Assembly (NCBI GenBank): GCA_945873855.1
Contig: CAMCEN010000004.1
Span: 62,001 to 126,000 of the forward strand
Direction: 5' to 3'
Origin: an uncultured Campylobacter sp.
GTDB taxonomy: Bacteria > Campylobacterota > Campylobacteria > Campylobacterales > Campylobacteraceae
DNA: 64,000 bases
Part shown: in pieces, positions 18,712-26,045 of the stretch
Layout of the letters: the number at the start of each line of letters is the position of its first letter
Position numbering within the stretch: position 1 is the first letter of the stretch
The notes under the pieces: generated by a model
Told to the model about the DNA's origin: nothing
Databases searched by the model: none
What the model saw: the letters and a program-made list of their open reading frames with translations, nothing else
Position numbers and translations under genes: made by a program

Positions 18712-19362
18712 TTATTTTATAGCAAAGCGAACAGGCAATCTAAAAGCAAAGTTTTTGTCTGTTTTAGGAAATAAATGCTTGGTTTTTTCAATTGCATCTA
18801 GGCTTGCTTTATCCAGGCTTTTTATGTTTGAGCTTTGTAAAATTTGCGCATTTGAGACGCCTGATGAATTGTAATTAAAGCTAACTAGCACACTACCACT
18901 TTGATTGCGTCTTAGGGCGTCTTTTGGGTAGTTTTTGATTATGTAGGCTAAGATTATTTTATATATTTGCGCAGCGATTTTGTCTTGTTCTTTTGCTAGG
19001 CTTTGGGCTAAACTCTCTTTTGCTGGCGCGTTATTTATGACAGCATTTTGGGCTGTTTGCTCTGCTTTTGAGCTTTTTGGGATTTGCGAGTTTTCTATAT
19101 TTTTTGGCATAGGTTTTGGCTGCACTTTTTTAGGGACTATTTGCTCTTTTTCTATAACTTTTTCTGGCTCTATTTGCGCTGCGCTTTGTTCCACTTTTTG
19201 CTCCACTTGTGGCACTATATAATCATTTAAAGAAATTGGATAAAAAAGCTCTTTTTGAATCGGTGCTTGCTCTTTTAAAAACAAAAAAGCAAAAAGCAAA
19301 ATCCCAAAATGAACAAAAACAGAAATCATAAAACCAGAAATTAAACCAATTTTATTTTTCAT
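18712..19362 (-). CDS. tonB: TonB-family energy transducer
   Basis: A 216-residue TonB protein that carries proton-motive-force energy from ExbB-ExbD to outer-membrane receptors. The N-terminal anchor is at about residues 7-29. A Pro/Lys/Glu-rich periplasmic spacer (VPKKVQPKPMPKN) spans the envelope, and the C-terminal domain has YPKDALRRNQSGSVLVSFNY and ends in FRLPVRFAIK. It is the last gene of the exbB-exbD-tonB unit, 3 bases after exbD. Family length is normal. Confidence 0.9.
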   Translation of the reverse strand: MKNKIGLISGFMISVFVHFGILLFAFLFLKEQAPIQKELFYPISLNDYIVPQVEQKVEQSAAQIEPEKVIEKEQIVPKKVQPKPMPKNIENSQIPKSSKAEQTAQNAVINNAPAKESLAQSLAKEQDKIAAQIYKIILAYIIKNYPKDALRRNQSGSVLVSFNYNSSGVSNAQILQSSNIKSLDKASLDAIEKTKHLFPKTDKNFAFRLPVRFAIK

Positions 19363-19365
19363 TTT

Positions 19366-19740
19366 TTACCTTTTTGCGTTTATTGCTAGATTTTCATGCC
19401 CTTTGCTTTTTAGCTCATCAAGCACTTTTACAAAGCTCTCAAATGGAGCGTCTTTATCTACCTTTAGCACGATTAGCTGAGAGTTTTCTATATCATCAAA
19501 AGCTTTGTTTATGACATCTAGCTTTTTATCGTTTAAGAAAATTTCACTATCTTTTGAAATTGTAATTTCATGCTTTTCATCATTGCTTGTCACTGCGTTT
19601 TTGGCTGTGGGCAAATCTACTTTTATTTGCCCACTAGCAATAAAAGTAGAAATACTAAGCACAATAGCCAAAAGCACAAGCATAATGTCTATAAATGGGA
19701 CTATATTTAGCCCACCTTTATCATTTGGTAGCATCATCAT
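19366..19740 (-). CDS. exbD: ExbD biopolymer-transport protein
   Basis: A 124-residue ExbD/TolR-family protein with one N-terminal transmembrane helix (about 13-33). The functionally important Asp of the family lies in the VPFIDIMLVLLAI segment, and the ~90-residue periplasmic domain follows. It overlaps the end of exbB by 20 bases. There are ATGs at 19740, 19737 and 19734, so the exact start is uncertain by a few codons. Confidence 0.92.
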   Translation of the reverse strand: MMMLPNDKGGLNIVPFIDIMLVLLAIVLSISTFIASGQIKVDLPTAKNAVTSNDEKHEITISKDSEIFLNDKKLDVINKAFDDIENSQLIVLKVDKDAPFESFVKVLDELKSKGHENLAINAKR

Positions 19741-20155
19741 ACTCGCTTAATAATACTTGAACTCTTCTACCAAAGGCATTATATATCATCAAAGTAGGAA
19801 TTGCTACAAATAGTCCAAGGGCTGTGGCTTTAAGGGCAAGAGATAGCCCAGAGACTACGACAAGAGCGTCGATATTAGCACTTTTGCTCATATCATAAAA
19901 AGTGATCATTATCCCACAAACCGTGCCTAAAAGCCCTATATATGGAGCATTTTGGTATATTATATATAGCGTTGTCATGTTTTTTGTAAGGGCTCTTTCA
20001 AAAGCTACCTTGCTATTAAAATCAGCCTTTTTAACACGCATAAAATAAATCACTCTCTCCACGCTAAAAAGCACCACCAAAAAGCTCATAAAGCCCAAAA
20101 TCGCAAAAATTATATAATCTACATATTCTTTGCCAAACTCAAAAATCTCGTTCAT
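19721..20155 (-). CDS. exbB: ExbB proton-channel protein
   Basis: A 144-residue ExbB/MotA/TolQ-family protein with three predicted helices (about 13-33, 64-85 and 105-130). The LLGTVCGIMITFYDM segment and the GLFVAIPTLMIYN helix are typical. It is the short epsilonproteobacterial form. AAGGA lies 6 bases upstream of the ATG, and the gene follows the 42-residue ORF with almost no gap. Confidence 0.92.
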   Translation of the reverse strand: MNEIFEFGKEYVDYIIFAILGFMSFLVVLFSVERVIYFMRVKKADFNSKVAFERALTKNMTTLYIIYQNAPYIGLLGTVCGIMITFYDMSKSANIDALVVVSGLSLALKATALGLFVAIPTLMIYNAFGRRVQVLLSEYDDATK

Positions 20156-20157
20156 TT

Positions 20158-20286
20158 CTATCCTTTATTAGCGCAATCAGCTATTTTGCTGGCTGCTAAA
20201 ATTACAATCATAAGGCTTAGTAAGCCAAAAACAATAAACAAAACTCGCCCTATATCTTCTGTATTAAGCTCTAAAAACTCGTACAT
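20158..20286 (-). CDS. 42-residue membrane protein between the plug protein and exbB
   Basis: A small frame from ATG 20284-20286 to TAG 20158-20160 encodes MYEFLELNTED, then one hydrophobic helix (about residues 13-33, RVLFIVFGLLSLMIVILAAS), then a short tail with one Cys. The start overlaps the previous stop as TAATG, and GTGAGG lies at a good distance upstream inside the previous gene, so coupled translation is plausible. I do not recognise the family. It may be a small partner of ExbB or the receptor fragment, or a chance frame; position and ribosome-binding site favour a real gene. Confidence 0.5.
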   Translation of the reverse strand: MYEFLELNTEDIGRVLFIVFGLLSLMIVILAASKIADCANKG

Positions 20287-20705
20287 TATATCGCCTCACT
20301 TGCGTATTTACCACCTACTGGGCCTTTTGCTATCTCAACTCTTTCTATCAAAGATGCTAGAGGTATAAAGCCACCTGTAACATCAAAGCTAGGATCCATT
20401 GTTATTTTCTTGCCATCTACTAAAAGCAAAGTGTAGTGCTTGCTAAACCCACGGATTTGTATGCCTTTTGTGCCTGTTTTTTCTACCGTGGTACTGATTC
20501 CAGGGACTGATTCAACCAAATCACCTAGCTGGCGGACCCCAGTTTGTTTGATTTCTTTTTGGTCTACGATATTTATAGTAGCTGGGGCGGTTTTGATTGT
20601 TTGCTCATAACCGCTAGTAGTTACTACGATTTCATCTAGCTTTTGTTCGTTTGCGCTTAGAAGTGCTGCGCAAACTATGCTTAAAGACAACACTCTTTTT
20701 GTCAT
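20286..20705 (-). CDS. TonB-dependent receptor plug domain only (no beta-barrel)
   Basis: A 139-residue protein starting at the ATG at 20705 (GGGAG upstream). It has a Sec signal peptide (MTKRVLSLSIVCAALLSA), a TonB box (LDEIVVTTSG) and a full plug domain with VVTTSGYEQ, DLVESVPGIS, IQIRGFS and VERV-type IERVEIAKGP. It ends at KYASEAI, where receptors normally continue into a ~500-residue barrel. No barrel coding follows; the next codons open the 42-residue membrane ORF. It is either a receptor truncated by deletion or a stand-alone plug protein used with the adjacent ExbB-ExbD-TonB. Plug identity is clear; function is open. Confidence 0.75.
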   Translation of the reverse strand: MTKRVLSLSIVCAALLSANEQKLDEIVVTTSGYEQTIKTAPATINIVDQKEIKQTGVRQLGDLVESVPGISTTVEKTGTKGIQIRGFSKHYTLLLVDGKKITMDPSFDVTGGFIPLASLIERVEIAKGPVGGKYASEAI

Positions 20706-20744
20706 TGTTTTCTCCCTTATTGGACATTTTATTTTAAAAAATGC

Positions 20745-20750
20745 TATAAT
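20745..20750 (+). promoter_or_regulatory. extended -10 of the AraC-type regulator, in the divergent spacer
   Basis: TGC-TATAAT lies 73 bases upstream of the ATG at 20824. The 118-base spacer also serves the plug-exb-tonB unit on the other strand. GTGATAATAGATTTCAATA at about 20759-20777 looks loosely like a Fur site, but the match is too weak to call. Confidence 0.5.
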
Positions 20751-20823
20751 GCCAAAAGTGATAATAGATTTCAATACTTTTTTTATAAAAAAAGATATTT
20801 TTTGTTATTAAAAAGGAATTTTT

Positions 20824-21708
20824 ATGTCAGCTAAAAAAGAATGCCACAATTGCGAATTTTTTATTGATAAAAAGTGTGCTATCTCGCAGTATAAATACTA
20901 TGAGATTGATTATGAAAAAAATGAAAAGATTGAAATTATCATAAATAATTTTGATATTTTTAATGATACAAAGGTTAGTTTTGATATAAAAGAGAAGAAA
21001 TTTAGCCTAAATATCACACTTGGGGATTCTTATACTTGCCAAAATTGCAAGTTCAAGCTTGATTGTAAAAGTGGAAATTGTATTTTTAGCGTGCTTTATA
21101 AGGGAAAATTTTATTCTCAGTTTAATGGTAATTCAAAATTAAAAAATATTATCATAAATGTAGGAGCAAATTTTTTAAAAAATCACGCAAGTCCAAAAAT
21201 ACTAAAAAAAATTCTAAATTCAAAAAACTCAAAGCTAATAAGCGAGGCAAAATGCCTGCCTGATACTATATTTTTAGCAAAAGAAATCTTTTTTAGCAAA
21301 GAGCCTAGCCCCTTGTTTTTAAAATCTAAAATTTTTGGAATTTTAGATAATGAGCTAAAAAACCTTGAAAATTCTAAGATAATAAATATTTCAAAAATAG
21401 AGAGAGAAATGCTTGAAAATGCCTATAAAATCATAGAAAAAAACTACGCAAATCCACTTAGTATAAAAGAGCTTTCTTATAAAGTTGGTTTAAACGAAAG
21501 CAAGCTAAAAACGCTATTTAAAGCCTTTTTTGGCTCTACTATACACGAAGCTAGCACGAAGCTTAGAATGCAAAAAGCAAAAGAGCTAATAAGCGATGGA
21601 CAAAATCTAAAATCCGTAGCTTCTAAGCTAGGTTTTAGTGCACTTAGCAATTTTAGTTCTGCTTTTAAAAAGCATTTTGGCTTTACTCCAAGCAAATTTA
21701 AAGATTAA
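20824..21708 (+). CDS. AraC-family regulator with cysteine-rich N-terminal domain
   Basis: A 294-residue transcription factor. The last ~100 residues hold the two helix-turn-helix motifs of the AraC family (NPLSIKELSYKVGLNESKLK and LKSVASKLGFSALSNFS) and the closing FKKHFGFTPSKFK. The N-terminal part has seven cysteines in two clusters (C7, C10, C18 and C72, C75, C81, C86) that could bind iron, zinc or an Fe-S cluster. It is divergent from the plug-exbB-exbD-tonB genes, as AraC regulators of siderophore uptake (PchR type) often are. Control of that operon is inferred from position; ligand binding is a prediction from the Cys spacing. Confidence 0.82.
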   Translation: MSAKKECHNCEFFIDKKCAISQYKYYEIDYEKNEKIEIIINNFDIFNDTKVSFDIKEKKFSLNITLGDSYTCQNCKFKLDCKSGNCIFSVLYKGKFYSQFNGNSKLKNIIINVGANFLKNHASPKILKKILNSKNSKLISEAKCLPDTIFLAKEIFFSKEPSPLFLKSKIFGILDNELKNLENSKIINISKIEREMLENAYKIIEKNYANPLSIKELSYKVGLNESKLKTLFKAFFGSTIHEASTKLRMQKAKELISDGQNLKSVASKLGFSALSNFSSAFKKHFGFTPSKFKD

Positions 21709-22118
21709 AAAATTCAAAAGTATTTTTATCTAGAACTCCCTAGATTTTTACAGCCGCTAGCGCAAAGTTTAGATGGCAGGGAATTTAGAATTCTATGTTT
21801 TTTTTTGGGGGGGGGGTATTTTTACTAGGAATTTTAGATTGGGAATTTTAGAATTCCCTAAAATTCGTCATTGCGAGGAGTGAGCGGAGCGAGCGACGAA
21901 GCAATCTCATTTATTAAGCCACAAGCGAGATTGCTTCGGAATTTTGAACGAGATTTCTTCGCTTCGCTCGCAATGACGCAGGGAATTCTAAATTTTGCTT
22001 AAAAGAAACCCCCTAACCCCCAGAAAACTAGAATTCCTAGCTTCGGTCGCTTTGCTCCCCCTCAATGACGCAGGGAATTTAGAATTCCCTAGTGAAATTT
22101 GCTTAGGAATTCTAGATT
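21709..22118. repeat. 410-base spacer of mixed repeats with a G10 tract
   Basis: From left to right: a segment also found beside yigZ copy 1 (about 21733-21775); a G10 tract (21807-21816) where other copies read GGGGGTTAGGGGG; an inverted pair of CGTCATTGCGAG units (about 21868-21978); CCCCCTAACCCCC (22009-22021); another unit ending about 22075; and GGAATTCTAG half-sites throughout. The two genes facing it converge. No gene is seen. Confidence 0.8.
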
Positions 22119-22707
22119 TTAGGCTATTATTATATTTAAAGTAGCACAAAATTTTATAAGTTCTGCTTTTTGGCTCCTGTTTATGCTAAAGCTAAAATTA
22201 CAGCCCATCGCACCAAACTCTTGGCTGAATTCAATATTTTGAGTTTTGGCAAAATGCTCGCAGCGTGAAATCAAGGCAAAGGGCACAAAGACTTTTAAGC
22301 TTTCTTTTCTTTTCAAAGAATTCTAGCACTCCCATATCTTTTGCGCTTTTTATAGCTTCATTTACGCTAGTACCATAGGCTCGCACCAGTCCTCCGATGC
22401 CTAGCTTAATACTGCCAAAATACCGCACCACAAGAGCGCAGGCATCAACAAGCTCTGCGCCACGCAAGGCTGCTAGCAAAGCAGGGGCAGAACTACCCTT
22501 TGGCTCGCCATCATCGCTAGAGTTTTCTACGATTTGACCAAACTCATTTAAGTAGCGATATGCCCAAACTACATGCGCAGCCTTTGGATGTTCGTCTCTT
22601 AGTGCTTTATTTAAGCTTTCAAAATCCTTAAAAAGCGCAAGAGTAGCGATAAACTTTGATTTTTTAACTTCAATTTGTGTGCTGATTTTTTCTTTTAATA
22701 AAAACAT
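22119..22707 (-). pseudogene. yigZ: YigZ/IMPACT-family protein, copy 2 (inverted), same +1 frameshift
   Basis: An inverted second copy of the gene at 9577-10165. The first frame encodes the identical 158 residues, and stretches compared base by base (for example 22381-22500) are identical in DNA. After the purine-rich shift site the +1 frame holds the C-terminal part, with only six residue changes from copy 1 near the end (such as GAMGCN for SAAGCD). Both copies are 589 bases and share the promoter region. Recent duplication or gene conversion is the simplest reading. Together they bound a ~12 kb segment in inverted orientation. Confidence 0.8.
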
Positions 22708-22914
22708 AGAAATTTGCTAGTTTTTCTTTTTAAAATTGCTTTGTATAAGTATAATTTATCTTTGTATATAATGTCAATAAAATTTGCCAAAAAGGAATTC
22801 TAGATTTAAGCTAAAGAATTCTAGAATTCCTTTATTAAATTTCGTATAATTATAAAATTTAAAAAATTAGTAAGTATCAAATGAAACTTACCCCAGAACG
22901 AGGGCTTTTGTATC
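22708..22914. other. promoter side of yigZ copy 2 and short repeats
   Basis: Holds the minus-strand promoter matching 9483-9512 (about 22750-22790), then two GGAATTCTAG half-sites and a palindrome (about 22795-22830), then an AT-rich stretch. A 16-codon frame at 22881 on the plus strand has no support as a gene. Confidence 0.5.
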
Positions 22915-23109
22915 TTAGTAATAAAGCATGATGTAGCCATCTTTGCTACGTAAAGGTTTTTCTGTATCAATGTTATTTAGCAGTTTTGATAATTCATTTA
23001 ATTTCTTTTCATTATCATACGCTCTTTTAGCTAAATAGACAGCATCTTTGATACCACTCATAGCCTTATCGTTAAATGAGCCATTGTTGTAAAAATTATT
23101 TGTTTTCAT
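22915..23109 (-). CDS. small hypothetical protein (64 residues)
   Basis: A 64-residue soluble, mostly helical and charged protein with no family I recognise. Support for it being real: AAGGAGAAAACA directly before the ATG is a strong ribosome-binding site, and the start overlaps the end of the upstream 249-residue gene by 14 bases, suggesting coupling. It contains KAMSGIKDAVYLAKRAYDNE, which could form a helix. It may work with the membrane protein encoded upstream. Confidence 0.55.
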   Translation of the reverse strand: MKTNNFYNNGSFNDKAMSGIKDAVYLAKRAYDNEKKLNELSKLLNNIDTEKPLRSKDGYIMLYY

Positions 23110-23845
23110 TGTTTTCTCCTTTTTGTTGTTTAAATTTTAGAATTTCAAGTTTTTTGTAAATATCTTTGTCATCTACATATTTACTTCTATCATTAGATCT
23201 TTCTACTACTAAATTTTCAAGATACATCATTAAAAAAGTTTTTCCATAATAAGGACCATATAACTTTGCTATCATAACTTCTTTTCCATTTCTGTTTTCA
23301 TCCACATAGTGCTTAAATTGATGTGGCATAGGCAACAAAGGACATTTATAAAAATAATCTACGCAATCATTATATGGCTCTGCGTAACCTACGCTAAATC
23401 TTTTATAATCAACAGGCAAAGTATAATTATCATCTACAATTTCTATATCATACATATATCTAGCAGTGCTATGCTTTGTAAGGTTATTAAAAATTACCTG
23501 TTGTGGCACCTCCAACTCCCAAATGATAAAAAGCGTAGCAATAGAGCCAAAAATTAAAAGCTTTTTAGCCTTAGTTTCGTTAATATATCTTAGCCGTGAG
23601 CGAAAAATAAGCAAATAAATAGGAGTACCTATAATAAAACCTCCCAAATAAAAAGCATAAATTATTTCAGGAGTGAAGTCGCCAACAGCATAAAGCCCGC
23701 TAGCCCCCACCACAACAGCGATAAGCAAGCCAAAAGCCTCACAGCCCCTTAGCCTCAAAGCTCCATAAATCGCCAAAGACCACACAGCAGGCAATAAAAC
23801 AACAAAAATCAAAATAAAAAACGGCAATAAAAGCAAAAATATCAC
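23096..23845 (-). CDS. hypothetical membrane protein (249 residues)
   Basis: The start is a GTG at 23845 preceded by GGGAGAAAATT. Four hydrophobic segments fill about the first 115 residues (near 1-25, 36-55, 60-80 and 93-110). A soluble region of about 130 residues follows, with paired cysteines in DCVDYFYKC and a Lys-rich end. I do not recognise a family. A protein of similar shape but no convincing sequence match is at 44362-45276. It forms a two-gene unit with the 64-residue protein. Confidence 0.6.
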   Translation of the reverse strand: MIFLLLLPFFILIFVVLLPAVWSLAIYGALRLRGCEAFGLLIAVVVGASGLYAVGDFTPEIIYAFYLGGFIIGTPIYLLIFRSRLRYINETKAKKLLIFGSIATLFIIWELEVPQQVIFNNLTKHSTARYMYDIEIVDDNYTLPVDYKRFSVGYAEPYNDCVDYFYKCPLLPMPHQFKHYVDENRNGKEVMIAKLYGPYYGKTFLMMYLENLVVERSNDRSKYVDDKDIYKKLEILKFKQQKGENNENK

Positions 23846-24124
23846 AATTTTCTCCCTTTTATTTAAAAGTCTTTTCTATCAGCTTTTTATGACTTTTTTA
23901 AATTCTAGAATTTAGTCCTCGCAGTCATTGGGGGGCTAAATTATTTTTTATCTTAACAAAATGAGCTTAAAAAATATCTAAATTTTACTTTTCGCCAAAT
24001 CAAAAATGAAAAAGCCCTGAGCGCTAATCAAAATGAACTAAATAGTTATTTTAATAAATCTTTAAAGCTTTTAGAAAATTTTACAATTTGCTAGTAAAAT
24101 GAGCATTGTGGGGAATTTGATTTT
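23846..24124. other. gene-poor spacer with a possible gene remnant
   Basis: One GAATTCTAG-type site near 23905 and a G6 run at about 23931. From 23957 to 24091 the plus strand reads 45 codons without a stop and with protein-like composition, ending in TAG-TAA; see the separate remnant entry. Confidence 0.4.
23957..24097 (+). pseudogene. possible N-terminal remnant of the 24125 gene
   Basis: This stretch is in the same frame as the downstream 222-residue gene and reads NEKALSANQNELNSYFN then KSLKLLENFTIC before TAG TAA at 24092-24097. The same frame then continues NEHCGEFDF into the GTG at 24125. It has no start codon of its own. It may be the decayed front of a longer gene; chance cannot be excluded on 45 codons. 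Confidence 0.3.
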
Positions 24125-24793
24125 GTGATTGAAGAAAATAATTTATTTAATCCATTATTTACTAGGAATTTTGGCGATAAAATGATAAGTAGCGATAGCA
24201 AAAGTGGCTCATTTATTAGTGATACAAAAATCATGATTTTGCCAAATGATATAGATGAGTTTTTTAAAAAAGCTATGAGATCTGGCAGACCTTTGATGGC
24301 AGAAGAACTCATTAAAGCAAGCGTAGATGTTGATCTAAGCCCTTATTTTGAAAAAAATAGACCTTATGAGTTTAAAGAATACAACAAAATTTTAAAAGAA
24401 TGTGGTATAAATGGTATAAGAAAAACTAGATTAAATAATCTAATCATCAAAAATAGTGGTGGCAAAAAAGCTATTTTTCAAAGTAAAGAAAATAGCGATG
24501 AAAATAAAGAGCTTTTTGGTGGGCTTTTGGGCGTTCATTACTGGCAAAATGGTGATAATTACGAATACTGCGTAGGTGTAGGATTTGGAAATGTAGGGCA
24601 AATCAATGGCTATAAAATAGAAAAGTCGCCAAACATAAAGCGAATAGAACCAGTTAAAACAACAAACGATATGCTGGGTGAAACCCTTGCCCTCTTAGCA
24701 GTAGGTTTAGTTCGCCTAAATGCTATAAGCGTATATCCTTTTGCGTTTAAATATTTAAGAGAATTTCTTAAAATGGAAGGCTATGAGGCGTAA
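24125..24793 (+). CDS. hypothetical protein (222 residues)
   Basis: Starts at a GTG with GGGGAA 9-10 bases upstream. The protein is soluble, of mixed composition, with no signal peptide, membrane helix or motif I recognise. A Gly/Tyr-rich segment in the middle (HYWQNGDNYEYCVGVGFGN) and a more hydrophobic end (LALLAVGLVRLNAISVYPF) are the notable parts. The same frame is open further upstream apart from two adjacent stops, so the gene may be truncated at the front. It converges with pgi, with a strong hairpin between them. Confidence 0.5.
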   Translation: MIEENNLFNPLFTRNFGDKMISSDSKSGSFISDTKIMILPNDIDEFFKKAMRSGRPLMAEELIKASVDVDLSPYFEKNRPYEFKEYNKILKECGINGIRKTRLNNLIIKNSGGKKAIFQSKENSDENKELFGGLLGVHYWQNGDNYEYCVGVGFGNVGQINGYKIEKSPNIKRIEPVKTTNDMLGETLALLAVGLVRLNAISVYPFAFKYLREFLKMEGYEA

Positions 24794-24814
24794 TTTTTTC
24801 TTAGGTGTAATTTT

Positions 24815-24850
24815 TTCTTATAGTAAGTTTTGAAAAACTTACTATAAGAA
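24815..24850. terminator. bidirectional terminator between the 222-residue gene and pgi
   Basis: A perfect 16-base stem (24815-24830 with 24835-24850) closed by a TGAA loop. T-rich bases flank the left arm, and the stem ends are T/A runs on both strands. The two genes converge on it. Confidence 0.8.
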
Positions 24851-24857
24851 TTGCAGC

Positions 24858-26045
24858 TTATTTAGTGCTTAGCATTTTTTTAAGTAGCATTTTACCAAGT
24901 TCTACACCTGGCTGGTCGTAGGTATTCACCCCAAGCATCACACCACAAGCTGAGGTTAAAAGCTCGTAGTAGTAAATAAGCGCACCTGCGTGCCACTCAT
25001 CAAGCCTGCTAAGTGTGATTTCATCCACGCTGATATTTTCGCTTTTTAGGGCTTGGAGCGTGGCTGTGCTTTGTGAGTTTTGGATAAATGAAACGCTAAG
25101 ATTATTTGCAAAATCGCAACTATTTAGGAATTCTAGTTTTATATCTGGCACGGTTATTTCATTTTTTGCAGCAACTTTTAGAAAGGTTACGCTCTTATCT
25201 TTTGGCCCATCCATTATAAGCTGTAAAAACGAGTGCTGATCAGCTGAGCCTACAAGCCCCACAGGCGTAAGCCCCATGCGCTTATACCCACGCCTTTTGC
25301 CAAGGCTCTCAGCCCAAAGCTGAATATACCACTCATTAAAGGCTTTTAAGCGGCTATCGTAGCTAAAAAGCACATTTATTTTAGCATTTGGATGCGTGGC
25401 GTAGTGATGGGCTTTTTGTAGGATTAGTGGGTCATTTTGCCCTAAAAATCGCTCTTTCATAGCCTTTGCGCCTTCTAAAATCGCCTTTATATCAGCCCCG
25501 GCCAAGGCTAAGGGCACAAGCCCACAGTTGCTTAGCACACTAAATCTGCCGCCTACATTTTTTGGGATAAAAAATAGCTCGCCACCCACGCTTTTTGCGT
25601 AATTCTCAAGCGGCGAGCCCTCATCTGTGATAAAAATAAAAGAGCTAAAATCTTTTGGCTTAAAGTGCGCTAAAAGCACCTTATAAATGCTAATAGTCTC
25701 AATAGTAGTGCCTGATTTGCTTGAAATTATAAAAACGCTGTTTTCTAGGCTGATTTTAGCCAAGGCCCCTTTTATCACGCTCTCATCAAGGTTATCAATG
25801 AAAATTATTTCAAGTCCTAGCATATTAGATATTGCCTTTGCTCCAAGGCTAGATCCGCCAACGCCGATTAGTACGACATTTTGCTTAGTTTTATACTTAT
25901 TTTTTATACGCTCTAAGCTCTCATGCTCGCCAATATCAGGCAAACCATAATATCCAATATCCCCTAGCTCATCGCTCATGCGTCTTGCGTATGCGCTGAT
26001 TTGCTCACTCTTTGCTGTCTCAAAGTGTAGTGTATTTTCTAGCAT
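24858..26045 (-). CDS. pgi: glucose-6-phosphate isomerase
   Basis: A 395-residue phosphoglucose isomerase, interconverting glucose-6-phosphate and fructose-6-phosphate. Seen: the sugar-phosphate-binding SIS domain with GVGGSSLGAKA, ISKSGTT-type SSKSGTTIET, GGRFSVLSNCGLVPLALAG (PGI signature 1 region) and late QPGVELGK. It is shorter than the E. coli enzyme but normal for Campylobacter. It overlaps the end of galU by 7 bases, as pgi-galU do in C. jejuni. In Campylobacter, which lacks phosphofructokinase, the enzyme mainly serves sugar synthesis for surface glycans. Confidence 0.95.
   Translation of the reverse strand: MLENTLHFETAKSEQISAYARRMSDELGDIGYYGLPDIGEHESLERIKNKYKTKQNVVLIGVGGSSLGAKAISNMLGLEIIFIDNLDESVIKGALAKISLENSVFIISSKSGTTIETISIYKVLLAHFKPKDFSSFIFITDEGSPLENYAKSVGGELFFIPKNVGGRFSVLSNCGLVPLALAGADIKAILEGAKAMKERFLGQNDPLILQKAHHYATHPNAKINVLFSYDSRLKAFNEWYIQLWAESLGKRRGYKRMGLTPVGLVGSADQHSFLQLIMDGPKDKSVTFLKVAAKNEITVPDIKLEFLNSCDFANNLSVSFIQNSQSTATLQALKSENISVDEITLSRLDEWHAGALIYYYELLTSACGVMLGVNTYDQPGVELGKMLLKKMLSTK

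Noticed and set aside
20759-20777. Fur box between the AraC gene and the plug protein
   Set aside because: Only a partial match to an AT-rich palindrome in an AT-rich spacer. Not enough to call a site.
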